Below, piece by piece: positions 1 to 5,919 of a stretch of DNA of 14,684 bases; the stretch's first letter is position 1, and each line of letters begins with the position of its first letter. The stretch covers positions 1 to 14,684 of the forward strand of contig PFUC01000053.1 of assembly GCA_002789895.1 (NCBI GenBank), read 5' to 3'. Below the pieces are notes generated by a model. That model had not been told where the DNA came from. It saw nothing but the letters and a program-made list of their open reading frames with translations, and did not search any database. Position numbers and translations under genes: made by a program. Origin of the DNA: Candidatus Collierbacteria bacterium CG_4_9_14_3_um_filter_43_16. Lineage in GTDB: Bacteria; Patescibacteriota; Microgenomatia; UBA1400; MFAQ01.

Positions 1-24
1 CTCCATTCTGGAGTTTCCTTTTTG
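1..24 (+). terminator. Rho-independent terminator of an upstream gene
   Basis: CTCCA (1-5) pairs perfectly with TGGAG (9-13) around a three-base loop and is followed by a T-rich tail at 14-23. The stem may continue left of the window. It should end a plus-strand gene lying before base 1 and it separates that gene from the promoter at 84-92. Confidence 0.6.
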
Positions 25-83
25 TTTAATCAAGTCTACAGGATCAACCTTCGGTTATCTTACGGGAGAACGCAGGTTGCCTG

Positions 84-92
84 TGATACAAT
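84..92 (+). promoter_or_regulatory. Extended -10 promoter, leaderless start
   Basis: TGA followed by TACAAT (87-92) makes an extended -10 element. Seven bases separate it from the GTG at 100, so transcription should start at or beside the first base of the start codon. No convincing -35 box is seen, as expected for an extended -10 promoter. No Shine-Dalgarno sequence is present. Confidence 0.55.
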
Positions 93-99
93 ACGAGAC

Positions 100-750
100 G
101 TGGAAAAAGAAACTTTGGTCTATTTGGTTTCCCCGGTCCGCAACGTGACGGATGAACAAGCAAGAGTGATCACCGATCACGCCGAGAAGCTGAAACTGGC
201 GGGAGTGAAGCTGTTTAATCCGGTTGAAGACGCACCTCAACAGGACGAGACCGGATACAACATTGTCATGGCCGAGCTTAATTTTATGCTCCAGGCCGCG
301 ATTGAAAACGGCAGGGTAGATATTTTGTGGAATGCAGGGGGTAAACCCTCCGAGGGTTCAAGGGTTGATCTCGGGATGGCGTTTGCTTTGGATCTGGAGT
401 TCAAATTGGTAGCCGTTTTCAATGAAAAAGAGCCAACCGGACCTCAGATCGGATTGGAAATTCTCAGGGAACTTGATGGAGAGAAACCACTAAACGTCAT
501 ATGGAAAATATATTCGGAGTTATCAAAGATAAAACATAGCCGAGAGGTAGTGATTGACTGGGACACAAAAATGATGGGGGTCGAACAGGAGTGGCAGAGA
601 ATCAGACTCGGTCTCGCTTTGGGATGTATGGCTATAAACCCCAATTTAACAATTAAAATGGGAAATCTGACCGGCATAGATCCGGCGGATATAAAAAGCT
701 ATCCGAAGGTAATCAGGGAAATCGAAACAAGACAGTCCGAAAAAAGATGA
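100..750 (+). CDS. Nucleoside 2-deoxyribosyltransferase-like protein
   Basis: A 216-residue protein. The N-terminal part resembles the nucleoside 2-deoxyribosyltransferase-like superfamily: a first strand ending in SPVRN (about residues 11-15), an Asp/Thr-Gly-Tyr segment, a strand containing DILW, and the motif EGSRVDLGMAFAL (about 87-99), in which such proteins bind nucleotide or sugar. Members cleave or transfer N-glycosidic bonds of (deoxy)nucleosides or nucleotides; the substrate here cannot be read from sequence. The C-terminal 90 residues are not recognised. The frame stays open upstream to a TTG at 22, but GTG 100 is chosen because the protein fold starts just after it and a -10 box lies 7 nt before it. 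The stop TGA (748-750) overlaps an ATG at 747, which suggests translational coupling to the DNA-repair-like gene downstream. Confidence 0.65.
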   Translation: MEKETLVYLVSPVRNVTDEQARVITDHAEKLKLAGVKLFNPVEDAPQQDETGYNIVMAELNFMLQAAIENGRVDILWNAGGKPSEGSRVDLGMAFALDLEFKLVAVFNEKEPTGPQIGLEILRELDGEKPLNVIWKIYSELSKIKHSREVVIDWDTKMMGVEQEWQRIRLGLALGCMAINPNLTIKMGNLTGIDPADIKSYPKVIREIETRQSEKR

Positions 751-838
751 AAAAATCGAGGACGGAGACTGCCGACGTTGCCCCGGAGCGGAGCATCCGA
801 ACTGGGGAATAGAAGGTGAGGCGAAGAAAAAAACCATC
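747..838 (+). other. Out-of-frame N-terminal part of the UDG-like gene
   Basis: The frame of the following gene is open from 713, and at 755-838 it encodes a convincing N-terminus including Cys-Arg-Arg-Cys (770-781) and a Trp-Gly segment, but it has no ATG, GTG or TTG. ATG 747 overlaps the previous stop as ATGA and is followed by a run of six A (750-755). Read as written it gives only 21 codons, ending at 812. One extra A, or a -1 slip on the run, would give Met-Lys-Lys-Ile-Glu-Asp-Gly-Asp-Cys and join directly to the downstream frame, for a protein of about 166 residues. Either the run is one base short (mutation or assembly error) or the gene uses slippage. Confidence 0.6.
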
Positions 839-1246
839 ATGGTGGTGCTCGAGTGTTCGGATTTCCGGGCGATCGGGATAGATTATGAAGTAGGGTTGTT
901 CCGTTCAAGAACTGGTATAGTGCTTAAAAGTATTATCGGGGATAGGTTTGATCAAACTATAATCACCAATACCGCGAAATGTTTGTTCGACGGAGGAAAG
1001 AGAAAACCGAACTCCAAAGAGTTTTCCACTTGTGCCGATAATATTTTGGAGCAAATTGAGAAAACGGATCCGGAGATCGTCTTGTGTTTGGGGGAAAAAG
1101 CCGCCGAAGCGGTGACGGGGAAAAAGTTTCGTGAAGTATTGGGAAAGGTAATGGGAAAAGTAGTGGTAGCTCATCATCCAAGAATGATGACCAGAGAAGA
1201 AAAAAGAATCATCAGAGAAATTGTGGAGCTCATGATTCCTACATAG
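839..1246 (+). CDS. Type-4 uracil-DNA glycosylase-like Fe-S protein
   Basis: Residues encoded here match the second half of family 4 uracil-DNA glycosylases: ITNTAKC, then a Pro and Glu, then a Cys (STCADNI), then DPEIVLCLGEKAAEAV, then VVVAHHPRMM near the end. Family 4 enzymes remove uracil from DNA and hold a 4Fe-4S cluster through four cysteines. Two of these are seen here, and the other two (Cys-x2-Cys) lie upstream in the same frame at 770-781, before the only canonical start (ATG 839). The real gene therefore almost certainly begins further left, probably at ATG 747 with a one-base frame problem. The usual motif GEAPG with its following Glu-Asp is not recognisable; the equivalent stretch reads VLECSDFRAIG, so catalytic activity is doubtful. 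It may be a divergent subfamily with a different role. Confidence 0.6.
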   Translation: MVVLECSDFRAIGIDYEVGLFRSRTGIVLKSIIGDRFDQTIITNTAKCLFDGGKRKPNSKEFSTCADNILEQIEKTDPEIVLCLGEKAAEAVTGKKFREVLGKVMGKVVVAHHPRMMTREEKRIIREIVELMIPT

Positions 1247-1250
1247 ATAT

Positions 1251-1259
1251 TGATATAAT
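1251..1259 (+). promoter_or_regulatory. Perfect extended -10 promoter
   Basis: TGA followed by consensus TATAAT (1254-1259), starting 4 nt after the stop of the UDG-like gene. Transcription should begin near 1266, giving a leader of about 25 nt to the GTG at 1291. No clear -35 box is seen. Confidence 0.6.
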
Positions 1260-1278
1260 AAGCCATACTTTGTTCTTT

Positions 1279-1286
1279 AAAGGAGG
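1279..1286 (+). promoter_or_regulatory. Strong ribosome binding site that decides the start
   Basis: AAAGGAGG ends 4 nt before GTG 1291 and fixes that codon as the start, rather than the in-frame TTG at 1270, which lies upstream of the site. It is one of only two strong Shine-Dalgarno sequences in the window. Confidence 0.7.
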
Positions 1287-1290
1287 ATCT

Positions 1291-1605
1291 GTGATTACAC
1301 GAAAGGATGCGAAGACGTTGGATCCGGATATCACCGGTTGGCATATGTGGTTTCACACGATCTATGTTGACGACAATAGTTTGATTTCCTTTCTTATTAA
1401 CACCTTTCTAATTGCAATCAAAAGCAAGAAAAGAGTTCGGTGGGTAGTGCACGAAGATGCTGTGCGGGCAACGGGTGTATGGACACAAGAAGAAGCCGGA
1501 GATGTTGCTGCAAGATTGGTAATCGGAAAAGAGGGTAATTTCACCGATCCCAAACTTAGAAAGGGCCTTCTTCGACCTTTGCAGTACCTTGGTTGGATAA
1601 AATAG
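1291..1605 (+). CDS. Hypothetical protein, 104 residues
   Basis: I do not recognise this family. The protein is 104 residues long and soluble-looking, apart from a hydrophobic segment at about residues 29-43 (SLISFLINTFLIAIK) that seems too short and polar-flanked to be a sure membrane span. The middle holds a basic stretch (KSKKRVRW) followed by VVHEDAVRATGVWTQEEAGDVAARLVIGK. It has its own perfect extended -10 box, a strong Shine-Dalgarno sequence and a terminator directly after the TAG stop, so it is an independent single-gene transcription unit. Such complete signals make it very likely to be a real gene despite its short length. The fold could be a small winged-helix or ligand-binding protein, but nothing in the sequence settles this. 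Confidence 0.6.
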   Translation: MITRKDAKTLDPDITGWHMWFHTIYVDDNSLISFLINTFLIAIKSKKRVRWVVHEDAVRATGVWTQEEAGDVAARLVIGKEGNFTDPKLRKGLLRPLQYLGWIK

Positions 1606-1613
1606 TTTGAGCC

Positions 1614-1638
1614 GGACCCAAGCAATCGGGTCTTTTTT
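1614..1638 (+). terminator. Rho-independent terminator after the orphan gene
   Basis: GACCC (1615-1619) pairs with GGGTC (1628-1632) around an eight-base loop, followed by six T (1633-1638). It begins 9 nt after the stop codon at 1603-1605. The T-run touches the last base of dnaJ, which converges from the other strand. In the minus direction there is no T-run after the stem, so it is probably one-directional. Confidence 0.7.
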
Positions 1639-2494
1639 ATGACTCTTCGAATTTTTTGAGGAGGTCTTTTTGTCTGCCGGAGAGATGAGAAGGAAGTGTT
1701 ATTACGTAACGGATATAAAGATCTCCGTGTCTATTTGATTGAAGATGCTTGATACCTTTGCCGGTCAGACGGACCACCGACTCCGGCTGGGTGCCGGCAC
1801 GGATCCGGAGTTTCAGGTCGCCATCCAGAGTCGGGACTTCGGTTTCTCCGCCCAAAATGGCCAGAGTGAAAGGAATTTCGTGATTGACGATGACATCGTT
1901 CCCTTCCCGCTTGAAAATCTTGCTGGGTTTTATCTCAAAACTGACATCGAATTCGTTATAACGGATGCGATTACCTTCATCGATCCCCGCGGGTACTTTG
2001 ACGGTGTACTGTTTCCCTTGGTGAACAATGGTTTTTTCCGTACCCTTAACTACCTCCATAAAATCGAGCTTCATAGAGTAGTGGGGCTTGGCCTGACGCC
2101 GACCGCCTTGAGATCCACCGCCGAAAAAAGCACTGAAAATATCAAAGGGGTCGGAGAAGCCTCCTTGACCGCCAAAGAGATCTTCGAAATTAATGTTGCC
2201 ACCGGAGGAGTAGTAGCCGGCAAAAGGATTGCCGGAAGCTCCTCCACCCGGGTTGAAACCGGTACCGCCACCAAAAGCGGCGTGACCGAATTGGTCGTAC
2301 TTGGACTTCTTTTCCGGACTACTTAATACCTCATAGGCTTCATTGATTTCTTTGAATTTTTCGTGGGCATTGGCTTCTTTGTTCCGATCCGGGTGCCATT
2401 TGAGAGCCAGTTTGCGATAAGCAGATTTAATCTCTGCGGCAGAGGCGGATTTGCTTACTCCGAGAACGTCATAAAAATCTCTCGTGGTGGACAT
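1637..2494 (-). CDS. dnaJ: Type II (class B) DnaJ co-chaperone without zinc finger
   Basis: A 285-residue Hsp40 that delivers clients to DnaK and stimulates its ATPase. The J domain covers residues 1-70, with the essential HPD at 34-36. A Gly/Phe-rich region follows (about 73-130, with repeated GGG and FEDLFGG), and then the two beta-rich C-terminal client-binding domains (about 138-280). The whole protein contains no cysteine, so the CxxCxGxG zinc-binding domain of classical DnaJ is absent: this is the CbpA-like architecture, shorter than the usual 370-380 residues. It is the last gene of the hrcA-grpE-dnaK-dnaJ operon, 6 nt after the dnaK stop, and so presumably works as the main Hsp40 here. 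The symbol reflects operon position; cbpA would describe the architecture equally well. Confidence 0.93.
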   Translation of the reverse strand: MSTTRDFYDVLGVSKSASAAEIKSAYRKLALKWHPDRNKEANAHEKFKEINEAYEVLSSPEKKSKYDQFGHAAFGGGTGFNPGGGASGNPFAGYYSSGGNINFEDLFGGQGGFSDPFDIFSAFFGGGSQGGRRQAKPHYSMKLDFMEVVKGTEKTIVHQGKQYTVKVPAGIDEGNRIRYNEFDVSFEIKPSKIFKREGNDVIVNHEIPFTLAILGGETEVPTLDGDLKLRIRAGTQPESVVRLTGKGIKHLQSNRHGDLYIRYVITLPSHLSGRQKDLLKKFEES

Positions 2495-2500
2495 AGAAGA

Positions 2501-4420
2501 TTACTCAACCACTTCGCCTTCCTCAGCGGTCTTGGTATCTGATTTGGTTTCGGTGGCGTTATCTTCGGCTTTGGCTTCTCCGGCCGGTTTGCCCTCCCCG
2601 GCGGGCTGGTCTTTTTCGGCGGCGGCTTTGTAGAGAGCTTCGGCGTGTTTTTGGACTAGCTCGGTGGAGGATTTGAGCTTGGTATCGATGGATTCAAGAG
2701 TGGCTGAATCGTTTTTGAGTTCTTTTTCAAGTTCATCAAGAGATTCGGTCATTTCTTTGGCAGCATCGGCTCCAAACTTATCACCTGCATCTTTGAGGAC
2801 TTTGCGAGTTTGAATAATTAAAGTATCGGCCTCATTCCGCTTATCGACTAAGTCTTTTTTCTTTTTATCTTCTTCGGCATATTTCTGAGCATCTTGTTTC
2901 ATCTTTTCTACTTCAGCGTCGGAAAGATTGGTGGCGTTTTTGATGGTGATTTTTTGCTCTTTACTGGTCGCCTTATCTTTGGCGGAGACATTCAGAATAC
3001 CGTTGGCATCGATATCAAAAGTAACTTCAATTTGAGGAATACCTCGTGGAGCAGCCGGAATCCCATCGAGAACAAAGCTACCAAGTGTCTTATTATCTCC
3101 GGCCATGGGTCGCTCTCCTTGAAGAATATGAACTTCCACTTGGGGCTGATTGTCCGAAGCGGTGGAGAAGATTTGTGACTTACTACTGGGAACGGTAGTA
3201 TTCCTCTCAATGAGAGGGGTCATGACGCCACCCATGGTTTCGATACCTAAAGTTAAAGGGGTGACATCGAGAAGAAGTATGTCTTTGACATCTCCGGAAA
3301 TGACACCGCCTTGGATGGCGGCACCAAGTGCCACTGCCTCATCTGGATTCACTGATTTATTTGGTTCTTTGCCAAAGAAATCTTTAACCACTTGCTGAAC
3401 CTTGGGCATGCGAGTCATACCGCCGACAAGAATAACTTCGGCGATTTGAGATTTTTCGATCTTGGCATCAGCCAAAGCTTTCTTGCAGGGTTCAATGGTT
3501 TTTTGGATCAGATCATCAACTAATTCTTCCAGCTTGGCCCTGGAAATCTTCATGGTAAGGTGCTGGGGCTGACCATCTTTTTGAGTAATAAAGGGTTGGT
3601 TGATTTCTGTTTCGGTAGCACTGGAAAGTTCTATTTTGGCTTTTTCGGCGGCGTCTTTAATACGCTGGAGTGCTTGTTTGTCAAGTGAAAGATCGACACC
3701 AGACTCTTTTTTGAATTCGGATACGATGTAATCAATTAGCCTACGGTCAAAATCATCACCACCTAGGAAAGTGTCACCATTGGTAGACTTAACTTCAAAA
3801 ACTCCATCCCCAAGTTCCAGGATGGAAACATCAAAAGTACCACCACCCAAATCGTAAACAACGATAGTTTCATTTTTGCCTTTATCCAAACCATAGGCGA
3901 GAGCCGCGGCAGTGGGTTCGTTTACTATTCTTTGGACATTTAATCCAGCGATTTCGCCCGCTTGTTTGGTGGCTTGGCGCTGTGAGTCGTCAAAATAAGC
4001 GGGGACGGTGATAACCGCATCAGTCACGGTCTGACCTAAATAGGCTTCGGCGTCGGCTTTGGCTTTTTGGAGAATCTTGGCGGAAATTTCCTGAGGAGTA
4101 AAAGTTTTACCGCTGAGATTGATGACGGCCATGCCATCTTTACCGTCAGCAATTTTGAAGGGTGCTATTTCTTTGGTTTTCTGGGCTTGTTTACCGGTAA
4201 ACTTTTGACCCATGAGTCTTTTAACCGAAAAAACCGTATTACTAGAATTTAGGACCATCTGGCGTTTAGCGACGTCACCAACCAGGCCCTTGATAGGTTC
4301 AACGATGGAGGGAAAAGTATTACGCCCCTCGGCGGAGGGAATTATTTTGGCGGTGCCACCTTCCATGACAGCAACGGCTGAGTTGGTGGTACCAAGATCG
4401 ATTCCGATTATTTTGGACAT
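2501..4420 (-). CDS. dnaK: Molecular chaperone DnaK (Hsp70)
   Basis: A 639-residue cytoplasmic Hsp70 of full normal length. The N-terminal ATPase domain shows GIDLGTTNSAVAV at residues 5-17, the YFDDSQRQATK segment, NEPTAAALAYG, the second phosphate motif DLGGGTFDVSIL and VGGMTRMP. The interdomain linker is LLLDVTPLTLGIE. It is followed by the beta-sandwich substrate-binding domain, the helical lid and a Lys/Glu/Ala-rich disordered tail ending in EEGEVVE. It binds exposed hydrophobic segments in an ATP-driven cycle with DnaJ and GrpE, which are encoded on either side. It is separated from grpE by 159 nt that hold two palindromic repeats, yet it has no obvious promoter or Shine-Dalgarno sequence of its own: the 13 nt before ATG are A-rich. 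It is probably transcribed from the HrcA-controlled promoter upstream of hrcA. Confidence 0.98.
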   Translation of the reverse strand: MSKIIGIDLGTTNSAVAVMEGGTAKIIPSAEGRNTFPSIVEPIKGLVGDVAKRQMVLNSSNTVFSVKRLMGQKFTGKQAQKTKEIAPFKIADGKDGMAVINLSGKTFTPQEISAKILQKAKADAEAYLGQTVTDAVITVPAYFDDSQRQATKQAGEIAGLNVQRIVNEPTAAALAYGLDKGKNETIVVYDLGGGTFDVSILELGDGVFEVKSTNGDTFLGGDDFDRRLIDYIVSEFKKESGVDLSLDKQALQRIKDAAEKAKIELSSATETEINQPFITQKDGQPQHLTMKISRAKLEELVDDLIQKTIEPCKKALADAKIEKSQIAEVILVGGMTRMPKVQQVVKDFFGKEPNKSVNPDEAVALGAAIQGGVISGDVKDILLLDVTPLTLGIETMGGVMTPLIERNTTVPSSKSQIFSTASDNQPQVEVHILQGERPMAGDNKTLGSFVLDGIPAAPRGIPQIEVTFDIDANGILNVSAKDKATSKEQKITIKNATNLSDAEVEKMKQDAQKYAEEDKKKKDLVDKRNEADTLIIQTRKVLKDAGDKFGADAAKEMTESLDELEKELKNDSATLESIDTKLKSSTELVQKHAEALYKAAAEKDQPAGEGKPAGEAKAEDNATETKSDTKTAEEGEVVE

Positions 4421-4464
4421 GTTTTTTTTGATTTTTAATTAATTTGTAAACTTGTTAATTGTTT

Positions 4465-4502
4465 GAGATTGCTTCGGCTCGAATACGAGACTCGCAATGA
4501 CG
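4465..4502 (+). repeat. Palindromic repeat copy R1 (GAGATTGC...GCAATGAC family)
   Basis: Bounded by GAGATTGC (4465-4472) and GCAATGAC (4494-4501). ATTGC and GCAAT form the outer stem, and GCTCG pairs with CGAGA/CGAG around AATA inside. It lies between grpE and dnaK. Its core is closest to copy R5 inside lepA (TCGAATACGA here, TCGAGTACGA there). All four copies have the same orientation. Confidence 0.75.
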
Positions 4503-4530
4503 GTGTGGTATAAATTGTATTATTTGTATA

Positions 4531-4571
4531 GATTCCCGATCACCTTCCCGCAGGCGGGGGTCGGGAATGAC
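4531..4571 (+). repeat. Second palindromic element (ATTCCCGA...TCGGGAAT)
   Basis: GATTCCCGA (4531-4539) pairs with TCGGGAATG (4561-4569), with a nested CCCGC/GCGGG pair around AGG at 4547-4557. It shares the GAT- opening and -AATGAC ending with the GAGATTGC family but has a different core, so it is either a related subclass or a separate family. It lies 62 nt from R1, directly after the grpE stop. As RNA it forms a strong hairpin with no T-run, so it could stabilise or attenuate the transcript between grpE and dnaK. Confidence 0.65.
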
Positions 4572-4579
4572 AAGATATG

Positions 4580-5119
4580 TTATTTATTTAGTAGTATAGT
4601 GGTGCCGGAACCAACTTTCACTTTGGCAGGACGAAGTACTTTGTCAAACAGAAAATATCCAGGAGAAACAGTTTTAACTACTTTATCTTTTTTCCCAGGA
4701 ACGACTTCTGTGCAGTCCATTAATAGTGGATCAAAGTCTTGACCGTCGGACTTAATGACGGAAAGACCTTCCTGACTTAAGGTAGCACTGAACTGATCAA
4801 TGACGATCTGTAGTCCGTGATCTTTAAGATGAGATTGGGCCATTTCCAGCGAGTCGAGATTTAACAAAAGTCTTTCGATCAGAGAAGCCGAAGCCATTTT
4901 GATGATATTTGTCTGCTGTTCGTTGTGACGGCGCTCCTGATTTTGGTAATCGGCCAAGACTCTTTTGTATTTTTCCTCGGTAGCTTCAAACTGATCCTGA
5001 ATTTCAGCGACCCTCTTTTGTAAAATAACTAATCGGTTAAGAGTTTCCAGCTGTGTCTCCTGCGGTGTTTCCAGGTGGTCACGGTTGTTGATGGTGGGGT
5101 TTTTTGTTTTTTTTACCAT
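4580..5119 (-). CDS. grpE: Nucleotide exchange factor GrpE (divergent)
   Basis: A 179-residue protein that releases ADP from DnaK. A long coiled coil (about residues 25-75, EIQDQFEATEEKYKRVLADYQNQERRH) leads to a helix-rich dimer region. The C-terminal beta domain carries the family signature in weakened form: DPLLMDCTEVVPGKKDKVVKTVSPGYFLFDKVLRPAKVKVG. The tail matches the classical GY-x-drvLRpA-x-V pattern well, but the usual His-Glu-Ala of the signature is missing. The start ATG lies inside the end of hrcA (7-nt overlap including both stop and start), so the two are probably translationally coupled. Its place between hrcA and dnaK supports the call more strongly than the sequence alone does. 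Confidence 0.9.
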   Translation of the reverse strand: MVKKTKNPTINNRDHLETPQETQLETLNRLVILQKRVAEIQDQFEATEEKYKRVLADYQNQERRHNEQQTNIIKMASASLIERLLLNLDSLEMAQSHLKDHGLQIVIDQFSATLSQEGLSVIKSDGQDFDPLLMDCTEVVPGKKDKVVKTVSPGYFLFDKVLRPAKVKVGSGTTILLNK

Positions 5120-5841
5120 TCTTGAGCAATTTGATTGACTAAATTGGCAACATAACGGACGAAGGGAATATTTCGATCATATTCCTGACGACTGGAACCG
5201 ATAATGCCAAGACTACCGCGTCGGTCACCAATGTGGATATCGGCAAAAACCCAACTAACCGGCTGTAACAAAGTGACTCCGATTTCATCACCGACCAGAA
5301 TGTGAATTGGAGAACTGCCCGAAGCTCTGCCGAAAATATCCATGAGACGCTGTTGCTGGTCGAGGAGATAAAAAATTTCGCGGGTGATATCCAGATGGTT
5401 TTCAAATTCCACTGAATTAAACAAGTTGGCATAGCCGGAATGATAAGTGAGACCTTCGTCAGTGGCGGCGACACAGAGAGCTTTGGTTCTTTCGGCGAGA
5501 ACCTTGGTGGCTTCACGCATAAGATCATCTCTGTTGTAACGATGGTCCCAAACACGTGACTTGACGTTTACCTCTTCGGCGACGGAAAGATCCTTTTCTT
5601 TCATCAATTCATTGACATAAAACTTGATCGCCGTGGGAGTAGGAACTCGTCCGGAAGAAGCATGAGGTTGCGATAGGAACCCTTTGTTTTCCAGAACAGC
5701 CATTTCATTTCTGAGGGTGGCTGGAGACACTCCCAGACGATATTTGTTCTCAAGAGAAACCGAGCCGACCGGCTCAGCGGTCAGGGTAAACTCCTCGACG
5801 ATGGTTTTGATGATATGAATTTGACGGTCGGTAAGATCCAT
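5113..5841 (-). CDS. hrcA: Heat-inducible transcription repressor HrcA (short form)
   Basis: A 242-residue repressor that shuts off the dnaK operon by binding CIRCE when free chaperone is plentiful. Residues 1-75 form the winged helix and match the family closely: LGVSPATLRNEMAVLENKGFLSQPHASSGRVPT, then FYVNELM. The C-terminal end keeps the GAF-like domain pattern: ILVGDE, then ADIHIGDRRGSLGIIGSSRQEYDRNIPFVRYV, where other HrcA proteins have GPTRMDY. The family is usually about 340 residues long; roughly 100 are missing from the middle, corresponding to the inserted dimerisation domain. ATG 5841 is fixed by homology and by a -10 box 7 nt upstream. A CIRCE-like operator overlaps the start codon, so the gene is very probably autoregulated. 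First gene of hrcA-grpE-dnaK-dnaJ. Confidence 0.93.
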   Translation of the reverse strand: MDLTDRQIHIIKTIVEEFTLTAEPVGSVSLENKYRLGVSPATLRNEMAVLENKGFLSQPHASSGRVPTPTAIKFYVNELMKEKDLSVAEEVNVKSRVWDHRYNRDDLMREATKVLAERTKALCVAATDEGLTYHSGYANLFNSVEFENHLDITREIFYLLDQQQRLMDIFGRASGSSPIHILVGDEIGVTLLQPVSWVFADIHIGDRRGSLGIIGSSRQEYDRNIPFVRYVANLVNQIAQEW

Positions 5842-5867
5842 TAGCAGAATGATAACATGAGTGATAA
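5841..5867. promoter_or_regulatory. Degenerate CIRCE operator
   Basis: The CIRCE consensus is TTAGCACTC, nine bases, GAGTGCTAA. On the plus strand here the left half is TTAGCAGAA (6 of 9), the spacer is exactly nine bases (5850-5858), and the right half is GAGTGATAA (8 of 9, 5859-5867). It overlaps the hrcA -10 box and the A of its start codon (minus-strand 5841). A bound HrcA would therefore block RNA polymerase directly. The placement next to hrcA makes chance unlikely. Confidence 0.8.
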
Positions 5868-5878
5868 TCGGCAGTCAA
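5842..5878 (-). promoter_or_regulatory. hrcA operon promoter, leaderless
   Basis: Read on the minus strand: -35 TTGACT (5878-5873), an 18-nt spacer, TGT before -10 TATCAT (5854-5849), then seven bases to the hrcA ATG. This is the best-formed two-box promoter in the window. It predicts that transcription begins at or next to the start codon. Confidence 0.75.
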
Positions 5879-5883
5879 GAGAG

Positions 5884-5913
5884 TTGATGTGTTGCCCCAA
5901 AATAAGGTAAAGT
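5884..5913 (+). promoter_or_regulatory. Promoter of the glycosidase gene, leaderless
   Basis: -35 TTGATG (5884-5889), an 18-nt spacer, -10 TAAAGT (5908-5913), then six bases to GTG 5920. It is divergent from the hrcA promoter, and the CIRCE-like site lies just upstream of its -35 box. No Shine-Dalgarno sequence is present. Confidence 0.5.
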
Positions 5914-5919
5914 AAATTG

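Noticed and set aside
22..99. N-terminal extension of the deoxyribosyltransferase-like gene from TTG 22
   Set aside because: The added 26 residues overlap the upstream terminator tail and the promoter and do not fit the start of the fold.
1605..1640. A two-directional terminator serving dnaJ as well
   Set aside because: In the minus direction the stem is followed by mixed sequence rather than a T-run.
1739..2326. A 195-codon open frame on the plus strand opposite dnaJ
   Set aside because: It lies entirely antisense to a well-supported dnaJ; its sequence has no protein-like pattern beyond the mirror of Gly/Phe codons.
4421..4579. A separate dnaK promoter in the AT-rich part of the gap
   Set aside because: Several TATA-like hexamers occur on the minus strand, but none has a matched -35 or the 6-7 nt spacing seen at the other starts.
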